From NCBI RefSeq assembly GCF_007896435.1, contig NZ_VCBL01000004.1:1-64000 (forward strand): 64,000 nucleotides of DNA, in the 5' to 3' direction. Each line of letters starts with the position of its first letter. Positions within the stretch are counted from its first letter, which is position 1. Positions 17,818-27,036 of the stretch are shown here, piece after piece. The stretch comes from Rummeliibacillus suwonensis. GTDB lineage: Bacteria > Bacillota > Bacilli > Bacillales_A > Planococcaceae. A program made the position numbers and the translations under genes. The notes below the pieces were generated by a model that was given only the letters and a program-made list of their open reading frames with translations, was not told the DNA's origin and searched no databases.

Positions 17818-19008
17818 TTAGTTTACGATCAAATACGAATTTCTTCCTTGATTTTTCACATGATATAAAGCGTGATCGGCATGTTCGATCACGCCTTCCA
17901 ATTCTACAGGAGTTGCACAAAATCCCATTGAGGCTCCAATACTCACTGTTACAAACTGAGAAACACTAGAATCATTATGTTGAATACTAAGTTTTGAGAT
18001 GGCATTTTCTATCTCCTGACAAATACTATTCATTTGCTTTTTAGACAGATCTGTTCCTACCACGATGAATTCTTCACCACCCCATCTAACAGTTGCATGT
18101 CCATTTTTATCTGCAATTCGCGCAATACTTTGAGCAACAGCCTTCAAAACTTCATCGCCACTGGAATGTCCGTATAAATCATTAAAGTACTTAAAATAAT
18201 CAATATCGATTAATATAATTGATACCATAGCGCCTTTCACATCAAAATTCTCAAAAAGACTTTGAACATGCTCTTGAAAACCATGGCGATTCAAAACACC
18301 TGTTAATTCATCATGGTGTGCTTGTTTAGCTAACTGTTTATTGGTTAATTGTAACTCCCTCGTTAGCTCCATATTTTTCTCTAATTCATGCTGCCACTGC
18401 AATTTCGTAAAATAAGAATTTATAAATGCCCTATATACGATTCTCGATAGTAAAAATGATACAAAGACCATAAGTAAAAATAAATAGAACAACGAGCCAA
18501 CACTCGTATTATGAGGGTGAATAATTAAAATACTGGCAATAAAAATGATTGTATTCAGTAAATTCCATACAATCACCTGTTTCAACGCGATATAAAATAT
18601 CGAAGAACATACAAATACACATAGGAAGTACATAAAAATATATTTGTATTCTAATGGGTCGACGAAGGAAGCTGTGATCCCCCAAATGGTTGATAGCATT
18701 ATATAGGTATTAACAATCTTTTCCCATTTAGCAATTTCCTTATCGTTCCAGTTTGACTTTCCTACATGACTATTAACAATATAAAAATAAATGCCATTAA
18801 ACAAGCCAAATGTTATATATATAGGTAAAAAATCATTAGAAGAAGGTGGTTGGAAATTTGAAAATAATGGAGCAAAAATATCAAAAAGACCAATCCAAGC
18901 AACTACACCCATAAACACTTTTGATATTAAAAGTATTCTCGACATATTCTCTAGCAATCTATTTTGTCGAAAATCCATTCTCTTCTCCAGTTGGTTATCG
19001 CTATGCAT
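17818..19008 (-). CDS. Membrane-anchored GGDEF diguanylate cyclase
   Basis: About 396 residues: six hydrophobic segments in residues 25-195, a short coiled coil (ELEKNMELTRELQLTNKQLAK region, about 205-230), then a C-terminal GGDEF domain with DELTGVLNRHGF and active-site GGEEF at 310-314. It should make cyclic di-GMP from two GTP. At the place of the inhibitory RxxD motif, five residues before GGEEF, it has KNGH, so classic product inhibition is probably absent. The input signal is unknown. ATG 19008 is chosen over TTG 19014 because AAGGAAG (19018-19024) is correctly spaced from it. Confidence 0.9.
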   Translation of the reverse strand: MHSDNQLEKRMDFRQNRLLENMSRILLISKVFMGVVAWIGLFDIFAPLFSNFQPPSSNDFLPIYITFGLFNGIYFYIVNSHVGKSNWNDKEIAKWEKIVNTYIMLSTIWGITASFVDPLEYKYIFMYFLCVFVCSSIFYIALKQVIVWNLLNTIIFIASILIIHPHNTSVGSLFYLFLLMVFVSFLLSRIVYRAFINSYFTKLQWQHELEKNMELTRELQLTNKQLAKQAHHDELTGVLNRHGFQEHVQSLFENFDVKGAMVSIILIDIDYFKYFNDLYGHSSGDEVLKAVAQSIARIADKNGHATVRWGGEEFIVVGTDLSKKQMNSICQEIENAISKLSIQHNDSSVSQFVTVSIGASMGFCATPVELEGVIEHADHALYHVKNQGRNSYLIVN

Positions 19009-19070
19009 TTGCAATCACTTCCTTCAACCTTCCTCTTATCTACCCAAAATTCCTATAGAGTGAAAACTTC

Positions 19071-19268
19071 ATGCGGTGGAAATTTTCTTTATCCCCCGCT
19101 ATGTATTAGTTGAACTAACCGAGCTTTTGCTGGTAGTTGTTCCCCCTCTCTTTCTGTGTAAAAAAATTTTTCATGTACAAATCCAAGAGCAATGGCTCAC
19201 GAATATTTACTTGAATCTTGAAATGGGGAGATTACTGCCTGCAATGAGCTCTATTGCCTGTAATCCGC
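19071..19268 (+). repeat. Family C stem-loop repeat, diverged
   Basis: Left hairpin GCGGTGGAAATTTTC..CCCCCGC, central GAGCTTTTGCTGGTAGTTGTTCCCC, and right AAATGGGGAGATTACTGCC align with family C order, with many substitutions. Confidence 0.55.
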
Positions 19269-19432
19269 ATATATAATATTGTTACTTTTCTTCAATAATT
19301 TGTATAATTATACACATAAATTTTATTATCGATATTTAATTATATTAACCTATTATCACTAAACAAATTCTGAACAATTCAATATTCTTTCACGCGTGTT
19401 GATCAAAAGGGGAAATTTATATTTTTTACCAA

Positions 19433-19479
19433 AATAAAATGCCCTAAAAGATTTCAAAATAACTCTCTTTTAGGGCATT
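19433..19479 (-). terminator. Terminator after the transglutaminase-like gene
   Basis: Long stem AATGCCCTAAAAGA / TCTTTTAGGGCATT ending in TTTTATTTT on the minus strand. A second hairpin (ATCTCATCCA / TGGATGAGAT, 19490-19531) lies between it and the stop codon. Confidence 0.85.
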
Positions 19480-19549
19480 ATCTTTTATTTATCTCATCCA
19501 ACAAAAGAATAACTATCACTGGATGAGATTTGGACCTATCACTTTGGTA

Positions 19550-20674
19550 TTAAAGTTTTATTTGACGATACTTACCAGAAGCAAATTCTTTATAATATAA
19601 AACTTTACCGTTCATATATATATTGACAACATGCATACGCTTTATTTGCTTTTTACTTTTTCCGTTAAGCTTTACTTTATATAAATAACCACCATTTGAA
19701 TAATTGCTATAGTAAATCCATTGACCATATATAGTAAAATACGGAACCCGATCAGAAACTACCTTTGATGTCTTTTTGCTGCTTTTATTCATTTTATAAA
19801 GAATATTATTTTGTGCATTGGAGTAGTAATAGTATCCACTTTTTTCAATCATATTTTCCATATTGTGAAAATAGTTATATTGACCACTAGTAGCGTTCGG
19901 ATAGTCACTTTCTGTCCATTTATGATCTTTTTTCAATTGATTGTTTGTTAATAGAAAGTAATTATAATTAACTACCCCTTTTTTATTGGGGACTGGATCA
20001 TCCCATGTTGTATCCACGTGATAATATTTTCCGTTTACTTTTACTAAATTCCATGAATGATCTTCACCATCCGCTGTTCCAGTTACATAAATAGATGCTA
20101 TACCTGCTTTTTTTAACAACACTTGCATTGATTTCGAATAACCATCACAAACCGCTTTCTTATTGATCAACGCACCATAGGTTTGATAAGAATCAGCTGG
20201 AACTTTATTGTTTAAATAGTTCTTATAATCGTATTCTACATTTAAGACAAGGTAATCATGAATAGCCTTTACTTTTTCAAGATCACTCATATTTTTTTTA
20301 ATACTTTTTGCAACAATTGTTTTTACAGCTGCATCAATCTTACTTTTCTTTTTGAGAATATCCTTTTTACTATTATTATATTTAAATTGAATAGTACCAT
20401 CAGAGCCTACAGTAACTGAATGATAATAGAAAATCTCTGGTGTTTCTTCAACAACCTGATTGACTATATTTCCAACATTTTCATAATTAACCTTTTGAGC
20501 ATTAAATTGAGCGCTAGTATCTATATCTAACATACTTTTCAGTACAATATTATATACATTTTGCTGTTCTTTACTTAATGTATGTACAGAATTCGCTTCC
20601 TTTGCAAATCCTTGTATTGGAGAGATACTGACTATTAATAAGATGGATACCATAATTTCTATTAATTTCTTCAT
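19550..20674 (-). CDS. Secreted transglutaminase-like protein
   Basis: 374 residues with an N-terminal signal peptide (cleavage after about GFA-24). A transglutaminase-like core carries Cys176 (AVCDGYS), His206 (DHSWN) and Asp221 (VDTTWDDP), the expected triad of this papain-like fold. The C-terminal third has repeated aromatic strands (YYYYSNAQNNILYKMNK, WIYYSNYSNGGYLYKVK), like DUF5050 beta-propeller repeats. In Firmicutes such proteins act on the cell wall or surface proteins, either as proteases or as cross-linkers. The precise reaction is unknown. Stands alone between repeats. Confidence 0.82.
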   Translation of the reverse strand: MKKLIEIMVSILLIVSISPIQGFAKEANSVHTLSKEQQNVYNIVLKSMLDIDTSAQFNAQKVNYENVGNIVNQVVEETPEIFYYHSVTVGSDGTIQFKYNNSKKDILKKKSKIDAAVKTIVAKSIKKNMSDLEKVKAIHDYLVLNVEYDYKNYLNNKVPADSYQTYGALINKKAVCDGYSKSMQVLLKKAGIASIYVTGTADGEDHSWNLVKVNGKYYHVDTTWDDPVPNKKGVVNYNYFLLTNNQLKKDHKWTESDYPNATSGQYNYFHNMENMIEKSGYYYYSNAQNNILYKMNKSSKKTSKVVSDRVPYFTIYGQWIYYSNYSNGGYLYKVKLNGKSKKQIKRMHVVNIYMNGKVLYYKEFASGKYRQIKL

Positions 20675-20867
20675 CTATATCATTCCTCTCACTTCTTTTT
20701 TTAAATTATAATAGAAATGATATAGAAAAATCATAAACTATTAGTTCTAAATACTAATTTTATTTTTTGAAAATAGTTAGTATAATGACCTATACACTAA
20801 TTTTATGCATTCAAAAAAACATGTATATAGATATTAATACCTATCCATGATTTAAATTAAGTAAAAC

Positions 20868-20946
20868 TTAGGGCTCTTCATCCAACTGCATATTGATGGA
20901 ACCATCGAGTTTTTACGAGCAATTGCTCCCCACTCTTCCTGTTGCC
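20868..20946 (+). repeat. Family C fragment
   Basis: CTTCATCC..GAACCATCGAGTTTTTACGAGCAATTGCTCCCC resembles the central part of family C. It is cut off abruptly and joined to a family B end. Confidence 0.4.
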
Positions 20947-20949
20947 CTT

Positions 20950-21045
20950 AAATGCACTTAACACACGCCCGCAAGCAAGCCGTAGCGGAAATCAGCAAAT
21001 ACATTATATTTTGTGGTGGAAATTGGATAATCAACGCACCTGTTT
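20950..21045 (+). repeat. Family B repeat, right end only
   Basis: CGCCCGCAAGCAAGCCGTAGCGGAAATCA and GGATAATCAACGCACCTGTT match the right end of the full family B copy at 22349-22598. The left half is missing. Confidence 0.55.
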
Positions 21046-21053
21046 TAACAAAA

Positions 21054-21096
21054 GAAAAAGCTATCCAGCAGATACGGTTGAATTCTGCTGAATAGC
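21054..21096 (-). terminator. Terminator of the SARP-type response regulator
   Basis: GGCTATTCAGCAGA / TCTGCTGGATAGC stem followed by TTTTTC on the minus strand, 26 bases past the stop. Confidence 0.85.
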
Positions 21097-21121
21097 CTTC
21101 TTATTGATCCGATTAAATTTA

Positions 21122-22246
21122 CTACGTTCTATTAAAATAATTATTATTCAACGCCACAATATTCCTTGGTATGCTTACCCCTAACTCTTCCTTTAAATTG
21201 TGTGCAATCGTTTGGAAAACTTCTTTTACTTTTCCAGTATTATTTTGCTCACAATAATGCTTTAATAATTGATACATGGTTGCTTCATCATATGGATTAA
21301 GCTCTAACATCTTCTCCAAACTTTTTCCCACTAACTCTGTATGTTCATTTTTACGTCTTGAACTTACGACAAATTTTTGGAGATAGTGAAAAACTTCTTG
21401 CTTGAGTTCTTGCTGATACTGTATAGACCACATAAAATCTTCATTTTCCATATATTCTCCGCTATATAGCTCTATAACTTTCTGGACCTCTAGCACATTC
21501 AGACGCTCTGATTGAATAATCTCTTGAATTTCTAATACGTCACTTTTTATGGGTACTGCTAATTTGTAATGATCATTGACTAGTATTATAGGTTTCTCTA
21601 TCCCAATTTCCTTCAAAGCTTTTCTTAGCTGATAAATCGTTGTATGCAATAAAGCGGTTGCTTTCTCGGCTTGTTTATCCGGCCAAAGTTCCTCGGTAAC
21701 TAGAGATTTGTGTATCGGGTGATTACGATTATGCCAAAGATATGCAAATAATTCCTTTACTTTTTTTGTACGCCATTTTACTTCATCATTTTGATAGTCA
21801 AATAATCTAAAGCTACTCATAAAAGATGCATATAAATCCTGTCTGGAGGTATCTGCATCAACTAGCTCCTCTCTACTTTGATATAAAGTTAACTTTTCCT
21901 CTATCTTTTTAATAGCCTTTTGCAGCCTTTTCATACTTACGGGTTTCAATAAATAATCAATCGCATTAACTTCAAACGCTTCTAAAGCAAATTGTGGATA
22001 GGCTGTTACAAAAAGAACTTCGATATGACTATATTTCTCCACTATTTCTTCTGCAAATTCGAGACCATGCATACCTGGCATCTCCATATCAAGAAAAACA
22101 ACATCAACCTGTACTTTTTCTAAATCTTCTAACGCCCTAATCGGATTCGTATATTTTCCTACAATTTCTATATCATTTAATTTACAAAGCATAATCTCCA
22201 TAACTTCTAAAGAAAGCTCTTCATCATCAATTAATAGCACTTTCAT
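21122..22246 (-). CDS. Response regulator with receiver, winged-helix and BTAD domains
   Basis: About 374 residues. Residues 1-115 are a CheY-type receiver with acidic pocket DDE at 8-10, phospho-acceptor Asp54 (FLDMEMPG), Thr82 and Lys102. After a linker, 145-240 is an OmpR/SARP-like winged helix (KVKELFAYLWHNRNHPIHKSLV, LLHTTIYQLRKALKEIGI). Residues 245-375 form a TPR-like bacterial transcriptional activation domain. It is a DNA-binding regulator, probably paired with the hybrid kinase at 23400. Two ATGs are adjacent; AGGTAG fits the second (22246) better. The start overlaps the decayed tail of a histidine kinase. Confidence 0.85.
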   Translation of the reverse strand: MKVLLIDDEELSLEVMEIMLCKLNDIEIVGKYTNPIRALEDLEKVQVDVVFLDMEMPGMHGLEFAEEIVEKYSHIEVLFVTAYPQFALEAFEVNAIDYLLKPVSMKRLQKAIKKIEEKLTLYQSREELVDADTSRQDLYASFMSSFRLFDYQNDEVKWRTKKVKELFAYLWHNRNHPIHKSLVTEELWPDKQAEKATALLHTTIYQLRKALKEIGIEKPIILVNDHYKLAVPIKSDVLEIQEIIQSERLNVLEVQKVIELYSGEYMENEDFMWSIQYQQELKQEVFHYLQKFVVSSRRKNEHTELVGKSLEKMLELNPYDEATMYQLLKHYCEQNNTGKVKEVFQTIAHNLKEELGVSIPRNIVALNNNYFNRT

Positions 22247-22338
22247 CATTATCTACCTCTGGTAATATTATTGTGATTTTCGTTCTGCTTCCTGTTTTAA
22301 CGGGAATGCCAGTCCATTATCCTTAACTATATTACTTT
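22227..22338 (-). pseudogene. Histidine kinase C-terminal remnant upstream of the response regulator
   Basis: On the minus strand one frame reads IVKDNGLAFP, like a kinase G1 box (DNG). After a frame change the text continues VKTGSRTKITIILPEVDND, which strongly resembles the end of an HATPase domain; the hybrid kinase here ends GQGTKITIHLPE. It terminates inside the start of the response regulator, as expected for a coupled kinase-regulator pair. The remainder was lost at the edge of a family B repeat. Confidence 0.65.
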
Positions 22339-22348
22339 ATCTTCTCAC

Positions 22349-22598
22349 GCGTGTTGATTTTACAAAAATTAGGGGTGTTTGTTTGGCATAGTTTTTGAAA
22401 AACTCTGTATTTTTAAGACCATTTATATAGATTGGAGCGGAGGTTTGCTCGACTCCCGCGGGAAAAGCGAATAGATGAGACCCCGCAGCGTAGCGAGGAG
22501 GCTCAGCATTCGCCCGCAGGAAAGCGAGTAAGCCGGAGCGGAAATCAACGAATCTCCCTATTTTTATGGATTATATTGGATAATCAACATACCTGTTA
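22349..22598. repeat. Family B repeat, complete copy
   Basis: About 250 bp with a GC-rich centre (CTCCCGCGGGAAAAGCGA, GATGAGACCCCGCAGCGTAG, GCCCGCAGGAAAGCGAG) and inverted ends: CACGCGTGTTGATT at the left, AATCAACATACCTG at the right. No ORF of note. Confidence 0.7.
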
Positions 22599-22918
22599 TC
22601 TTCTACCTCTTTATAGGATACGACTAAATCATTCAATTATCCTGCTGCTGTTAAGAAAAACGGCAATACCGCCAATGATGAATCATCCTTTTCTTATGAC
22701 ATCTCTTTATATCCAGTGAACTAAATATCTATCATTATTGTAAAGGAATTACGATAATGATTGTTATATTTTTGTATGGTTTCTAAAGAAATGTTTAATA
22801 ATGTATAATCTTATTCATCATTTCACTCGTATTTAAAGAAAATTTGTCAGGCATATTGATTAAAAAAAAGATAAGTATTGGGTGCAAATTTAAAAAATGC
22901 TGTATCTTTAGCTCTATT

Positions 22919-23308
22919 TGAATCAATTTCATAAATCATTTTCTTCTTAAAAAATACGAACATTTAAGAATAACTAATTTTGATAGTTGTGGAGCGGAAG
23001 ACGGCGACTCCTCGAAAATGCATGCGCATTTCCTTCGTGCGGTGTGAGTTCAAGGAGGCTTATTCAAAGTCCTACGGGAAAAGCTTGAGCTGAAAGCCCC
23101 GCAGGAACAATTTAAGGGCCGAAGCCTAAGTTCGCCACGTCCTGTGGCAACGGCTTCGGGGTCAACATCGTGTTGACCCGAGGAGATTGAAGCCTAGCCC
23201 GTGGAAAGCGCCGTCTGGAGCGGAACAAAAATTTCTGAATATTAATGTTCATGTTGATTTAAAATGTTCGTGTTTTTTATCTGAATTTTACATTATGAAA
23301 TTGATTCA
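22919..23308 (+). repeat. Family A repeat, complete 390-bp copy
   Basis: Bounded by TGAATCAATTTCATAA at the left and its near-complement TTATGAAATTGATTCA at the right. Inside each end is an AAAAAATACGAACATTT-like block, then GGAGCGGAAGACGGCG or its mirror. The centre holds nested palindromes such as GCCACGTCCTGTGGC and GTCAACATCGTGTTGAC. The size equals that of the copy at 26598-26987. Confidence 0.8.
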
Positions 23309-23399
23309 TTTATATAGAATTTATTTTAAACAATGATTGTCAATATACCTATACTCGTTGTACATTTAAAAAGGAAACGATGATGAAAGGCTTGAGTAT

Positions 23400-26300
23400 A
23401 TGAGGAATAAAAAAAGCTTCATATCCATATTGATTGGGATTTTGTTCATAATGACTGGCAGTATTTTAAACGCTTTCGGCGTATTTGATTCGAATAGCCA
23501 TGCTGCCAAAAATGGCGTCCTTTCTTTGCAAAATTGGAATAGCGGAGAGGAAAAAACGGTTAAGCTTAATGGAGAATGGGATTTTTACCCTAATGAGTTG
23601 ATTACACCAGATCCTTCTAAGGATCAGTTTCGTCCATTCAGCTCGATACGTAAATCAATTCCAGTGCCAAAAGCCTGGGATCAGTATCTAGCAAAAAAGC
23701 CTACCCCATTTGGATCTGGTACATATCGTTTACGAATAAAGGTACCCAAAGATGGACGATATGGCATAAAAGTAAATACAGTTCGGAATGCAAGTAAAGT
23801 ATTTATCAATGGCATAGAAGCAGGAGCTGCGGGTGTTCCCTCTAAAAGCAGTCAAAAGTATCAATACGATTTTCGAAAATATGTTGCCTTTGGAAATAGT
23901 AAAGATAAAATAGTTGAAATCGTTGTACAAGTAGCCAATAAAGAATATGCTCGAGGCGGCATTGTTCAGCCCATTGATTTTGGCAAACCTGATCAAATTT
24001 TAGCAAAGCAAGGGCTTGCTAGGCTGATCGAGGCTTTTCTCATCGCAGGTTATTTACTTTATTCACTCACTTATGTCACCGTACATATTCAAATCAAGCA
24101 TCATCTATATGAATTATTCTTTAGCCTTTTTTGCTTAGCACAAGCTGTATACATTTCGACTGTCAATGAAAGATGGCTTTTTATACTATTTCCCAAGGTT
24201 CACCCTACAGAACAATTTGACATTCAGATGACCGCTATGGGTCTTATGTTAATATTTTTCATATTATTTTTATGTACCTTCTTTCATATGAAAATCACAA
24301 AGGTACTTGCATTTTTATGTAGTACATTACTTTTTCAAGTAATTCTATTTGGTATCATTTGTCCAACAACTGACATTATGGACTATGTTCCATTGACTAC
24401 TATGCAAACACTGGTTACTACTATTTCGGGTATTTGTTTCTCTTACGTTTATGTTTTATTGTTCCGAGCATTTATGCGAAAAACAGATGAATATTCCTAT
24501 GTACTAATAGTCGGCCTTTCTTTTATTTCTTATGGAATATTGTTGGCTATTGAGTTTTTCTTCGAAGTAGAAATTGGTAATGGTACGTTACTTATGTTTT
24601 TAGTAATGGTATCTGCCCTGTCCCTGTTAATGAGACATCGTTATCAAGCAGCTCTTTATAAAGCAGAAAAATTATCCAACGAGCTGCTTTTACAAGACAA
24701 ATTAAAAGATGATTTCTTAGCAAAAACATCACATGAGCTTAGCACTCCATTACATGGGATCATTAATCTTTCTCAAACATTAATGGAAGGAGCAGAAGGA
24801 CCCCTTCGTAAAAAACAGCAAGAGAGCCTACTATTGATCCATACAGTCGGTAAAAGGTTGTCAAAAATTGTAGAAGACCTCTTATTCGTATCGAATATTA
24901 AACAAGGAAGAACAAGGCTCACTTCCAAACCTATGAATATTCGAGTGGTAGAAGAAGTGCTAACTGAGATGGTTTATCTAATACCTTCTTCCAATGATTT
25001 AACGTTAATCAATAAAATTCCTAATGATTTGCCGCTTATCTTTGCAGATGAACAAAAACTGAAACAAGTCCTTTTCAATCTAATTTATAATGCAATCAAA
25101 TTTACAAAGCATGGCTCTATTACGATTACTGCAAAACCCTTTAAGGATCATATGAGCATATCCGTCACAGATACAGGTGAAGGGATAGCTAAAGAACATA
25201 TAAAAAGGATTTTTTCTTCGTTTTATCAAGTTAAAAATGATCCAACCTATACAACAGATGGTCTTGGTTTAGGATTAAGTATTACAAAAAAAATTGTTGA
25301 AGATTCAGGTGGACAAATTTCGGTGACTTCTGAAGTCGGGAGAGGTTCTTGTTTTACTTTTACAATGCCGCTCGCCTCTGAGGAACAATTGCAGCAATGG
25401 AAAATGGTTGTAGATAAAAATGTACCCAACACAACACCAGAGATTGAAAACAATCTAACATCCATCAACCATTTATTATCAACAAAGGTGAACGGGACAA
25501 AACCATATACTATTCTGTTAGTAGATGACGAACCAGCTAACTTAAAAGTGTTGATGAACATGATGCACTCTTTGGACTATAGCGTTATTGCAGTTGATAA
25601 TGGTCAGGAGGCATTAGATACATTAAAAGCAGAAAAAATAGATCTCATTATTTTAGACTTAATGATGCCGGGAATGTCTGGTTATGATGTTTGTCAAGTT
25701 ATTCGTCAGACATATGATTTGGTTGAATTACCAATCATTATGTTAACAGCTGCTGGACGAATTTCTGATTTAACCATGTCCTTTCAAATGGGTGCCAATG
25801 ATTTCTTGCAAAAGCCTATCGATTTAGAAGAATTAAAAGTACGTGTAGAATCTTTGTTACTGATGAAACAATCTTCTAATGAAGCGATCAAGCATGAGCT
25901 GAGCTTTTATTATGCTCAAATCAAACCACATTTCTTATATAATACGATCAATACCATAATAGGTCTTAGTTATATTGACGAGGAAAAAACGCGTGATGCC
26001 TTACATTATTTAGCGATTTATTTTCGGGCCAAATTGAACTTTCAAAGTCATCATACCCTTGTTCCGCTTGATGATGAATTGGAATTATTAAAAGCTTATT
26101 TGGCTATCGAGCAGATTCGCTTTGGTGATCGACTAAAAATCGTTTACCAAATTGATGAGACCATTGATATTTTGATTCCTTCTATGACGCTTCAACCTCT
26201 AGCAGAAAATGCCGTACAGCACGGAATTATGCCACGAAACCAAGGTGGAACTCTGTGGATCACGATAGATCGTGAACAAACGGGCGTAAAAATTGTTATT

Positions 26301-26492
26301 CAAGATGATGGCGTGGGAATCCCACTAAAGAAGCAGCAGGAACTCCTAAGCGGAAAAAATAAACGAGTGGGATTTACAAATCCTTTAAACAAATTATCTT
26401 TGATGAAAGGCGCGACCTTCCAACTAGAAAGCGAAGAGGGACAAGGCACAAAAATTACGATTCACCTGCCTGAAAATAGGCATAGAGAATAG
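23400..26492 (+). CDS. Hybrid sensor kinase: 7TM-DISM, HisKA-HATPase, receiver, LytS-type kinase
   Basis: 1030 residues. After an N-terminal helix comes an extracytoplasmic jelly-roll domain (about 40-195), then seven membrane helices (about 207-412). A first kinase follows, with HisKA His445 (SHELSTPLHG), N-box Asn564, DTGEG at 591 and GLGLGLS at 621-627. A receiver domain has Asp753 and Lys805. A second LytS-type kinase has IKPHFLYNT with His844, AENAVQHG at 934-941, and ends GQGTKITIHLPE. Two complete kinase modules flanking a receiver suggest an intramolecular relay. The likely output partner is the divergent SARP-type regulator. The ligand is unknown. The ATG at 23400 has AAAGG nine bases upstream and overlaps a 7-codon ORF. 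Confidence 0.9.
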   Translation: MRNKKSFISILIGILFIMTGSILNAFGVFDSNSHAAKNGVLSLQNWNSGEEKTVKLNGEWDFYPNELITPDPSKDQFRPFSSIRKSIPVPKAWDQYLAKKPTPFGSGTYRLRIKVPKDGRYGIKVNTVRNASKVFINGIEAGAAGVPSKSSQKYQYDFRKYVAFGNSKDKIVEIVVQVANKEYARGGIVQPIDFGKPDQILAKQGLARLIEAFLIAGYLLYSLTYVTVHIQIKHHLYELFFSLFCLAQAVYISTVNERWLFILFPKVHPTEQFDIQMTAMGLMLIFFILFLCTFFHMKITKVLAFLCSTLLFQVILFGIICPTTDIMDYVPLTTMQTLVTTISGICFSYVYVLLFRAFMRKTDEYSYVLIVGLSFISYGILLAIEFFFEVEIGNGTLLMFLVMVSALSLLMRHRYQAALYKAEKLSNELLLQDKLKDDFLAKTSHELSTPLHGIINLSQTLMEGAEGPLRKKQQESLLLIHTVGKRLSKIVEDLLFVSNIKQGRTRLTSKPMNIRVVEEVLTEMVYLIPSSNDLTLINKIPNDLPLIFADEQKLKQVLFNLIYNAIKFTKHGSITITAKPFKDHMSISVTDTGEGIAKEHIKRIFSSFYQVKNDPTYTTDGLGLGLSITKKIVEDSGGQISVTSEVGRGSCFTFTMPLASEEQLQQWKMVVDKNVPNTTPEIENNLTSINHLLSTKVNGTKPYTILLVDDEPANLKVLMNMMHSLDYSVIAVDNGQEALDTLKAEKIDLIILDLMMPGMSGYDVCQVIRQTYDLVELPIIMLTAAGRISDLTMSFQMGANDFLQKPIDLEELKVRVESLLLMKQSSNEAIKHELSFYYAQIKPHFLYNTINTIIGLSYIDEEKTRDALHYLAIYFRAKLNFQSHHTLVPLDDELELLKAYLAIEQIRFGDRLKIVYQIDETIDILIPSMTLQPLAENAVQHGIMPRNQGGTLWITIDREQTGVKIVIQDDGVGIPLKKQQELLSGKNKRVGFTNPLNKLSLMKGATFQLESEEGQGTKITIHLPENRHRE

Positions 26493-26522
26493 AGGTTGGG
26501 ACAAAAGTATTCTAGCTAATAA

Positions 26523-26583
26523 AAAATCCGAACAATAACGTGGAATTCTATTTAAAATTTCACATTTGTTCGGATTTTCTTTT
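26523..26583 (+). terminator. Terminator of the hybrid kinase gene
   Basis: AAAATCCGAACAA / TTGTTCGGATTTT, a 13-bp perfect stem, followed by CTTTTTATT. Confidence 0.85.
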
Positions 26584-26597
26584 TATTATTATTCTAT

Positions 26598-26987
26598 TGA
26601 ATCTATTTTATAATGAGGAATTTGTACAAAAAGCATGAACATTTAATATATATTTTTTCGTAACATTCAGTTTTGTGTTCCGTTCCAGACGGCGATTTCC
26701 GCGGGCTTGGCTTCAATCTCCTCAGGTCGACACGACGTTGATCCCGAAGCCGTTGCCACAGGACGTGGCGAACTTAGGCTTTGTTCCTTAAAACGTTCCT
26801 GTGGGGCTTTCAGCTCAAGCTTTTCCCGCAGGACTTTGAATAAGCCTCCTTGAACTAACACCGCACGAAGGAAATGCGCATGCATTTTCGAGGAGTCATC
26901 TTCCTCCACTTCACACCATTCTAAAAGATGTTCATCATCGAATAATCGTATTTTCTCAAAGAAAGACGCTTTATGAAATTGATTTTA
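26598..26987 (-). repeat. Family A repeat, complete copy in reverse orientation
   Basis: Same order of modules as 22919-23308 on the other strand and the same length: TGAATCTATTTTATAA end, GTTCCAGACGGCG, GTTGCCACAGGACGTGGC, CGCACGAAGGAAATGCGCAT and TTATGAAATTGATT. Confidence 0.8.
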
Positions 26988-27036
26988 TTAAGTTCAATTA
27001 TTCGGTTTTGGGTAGGGTTAATTTTGTTCTGTCCCA

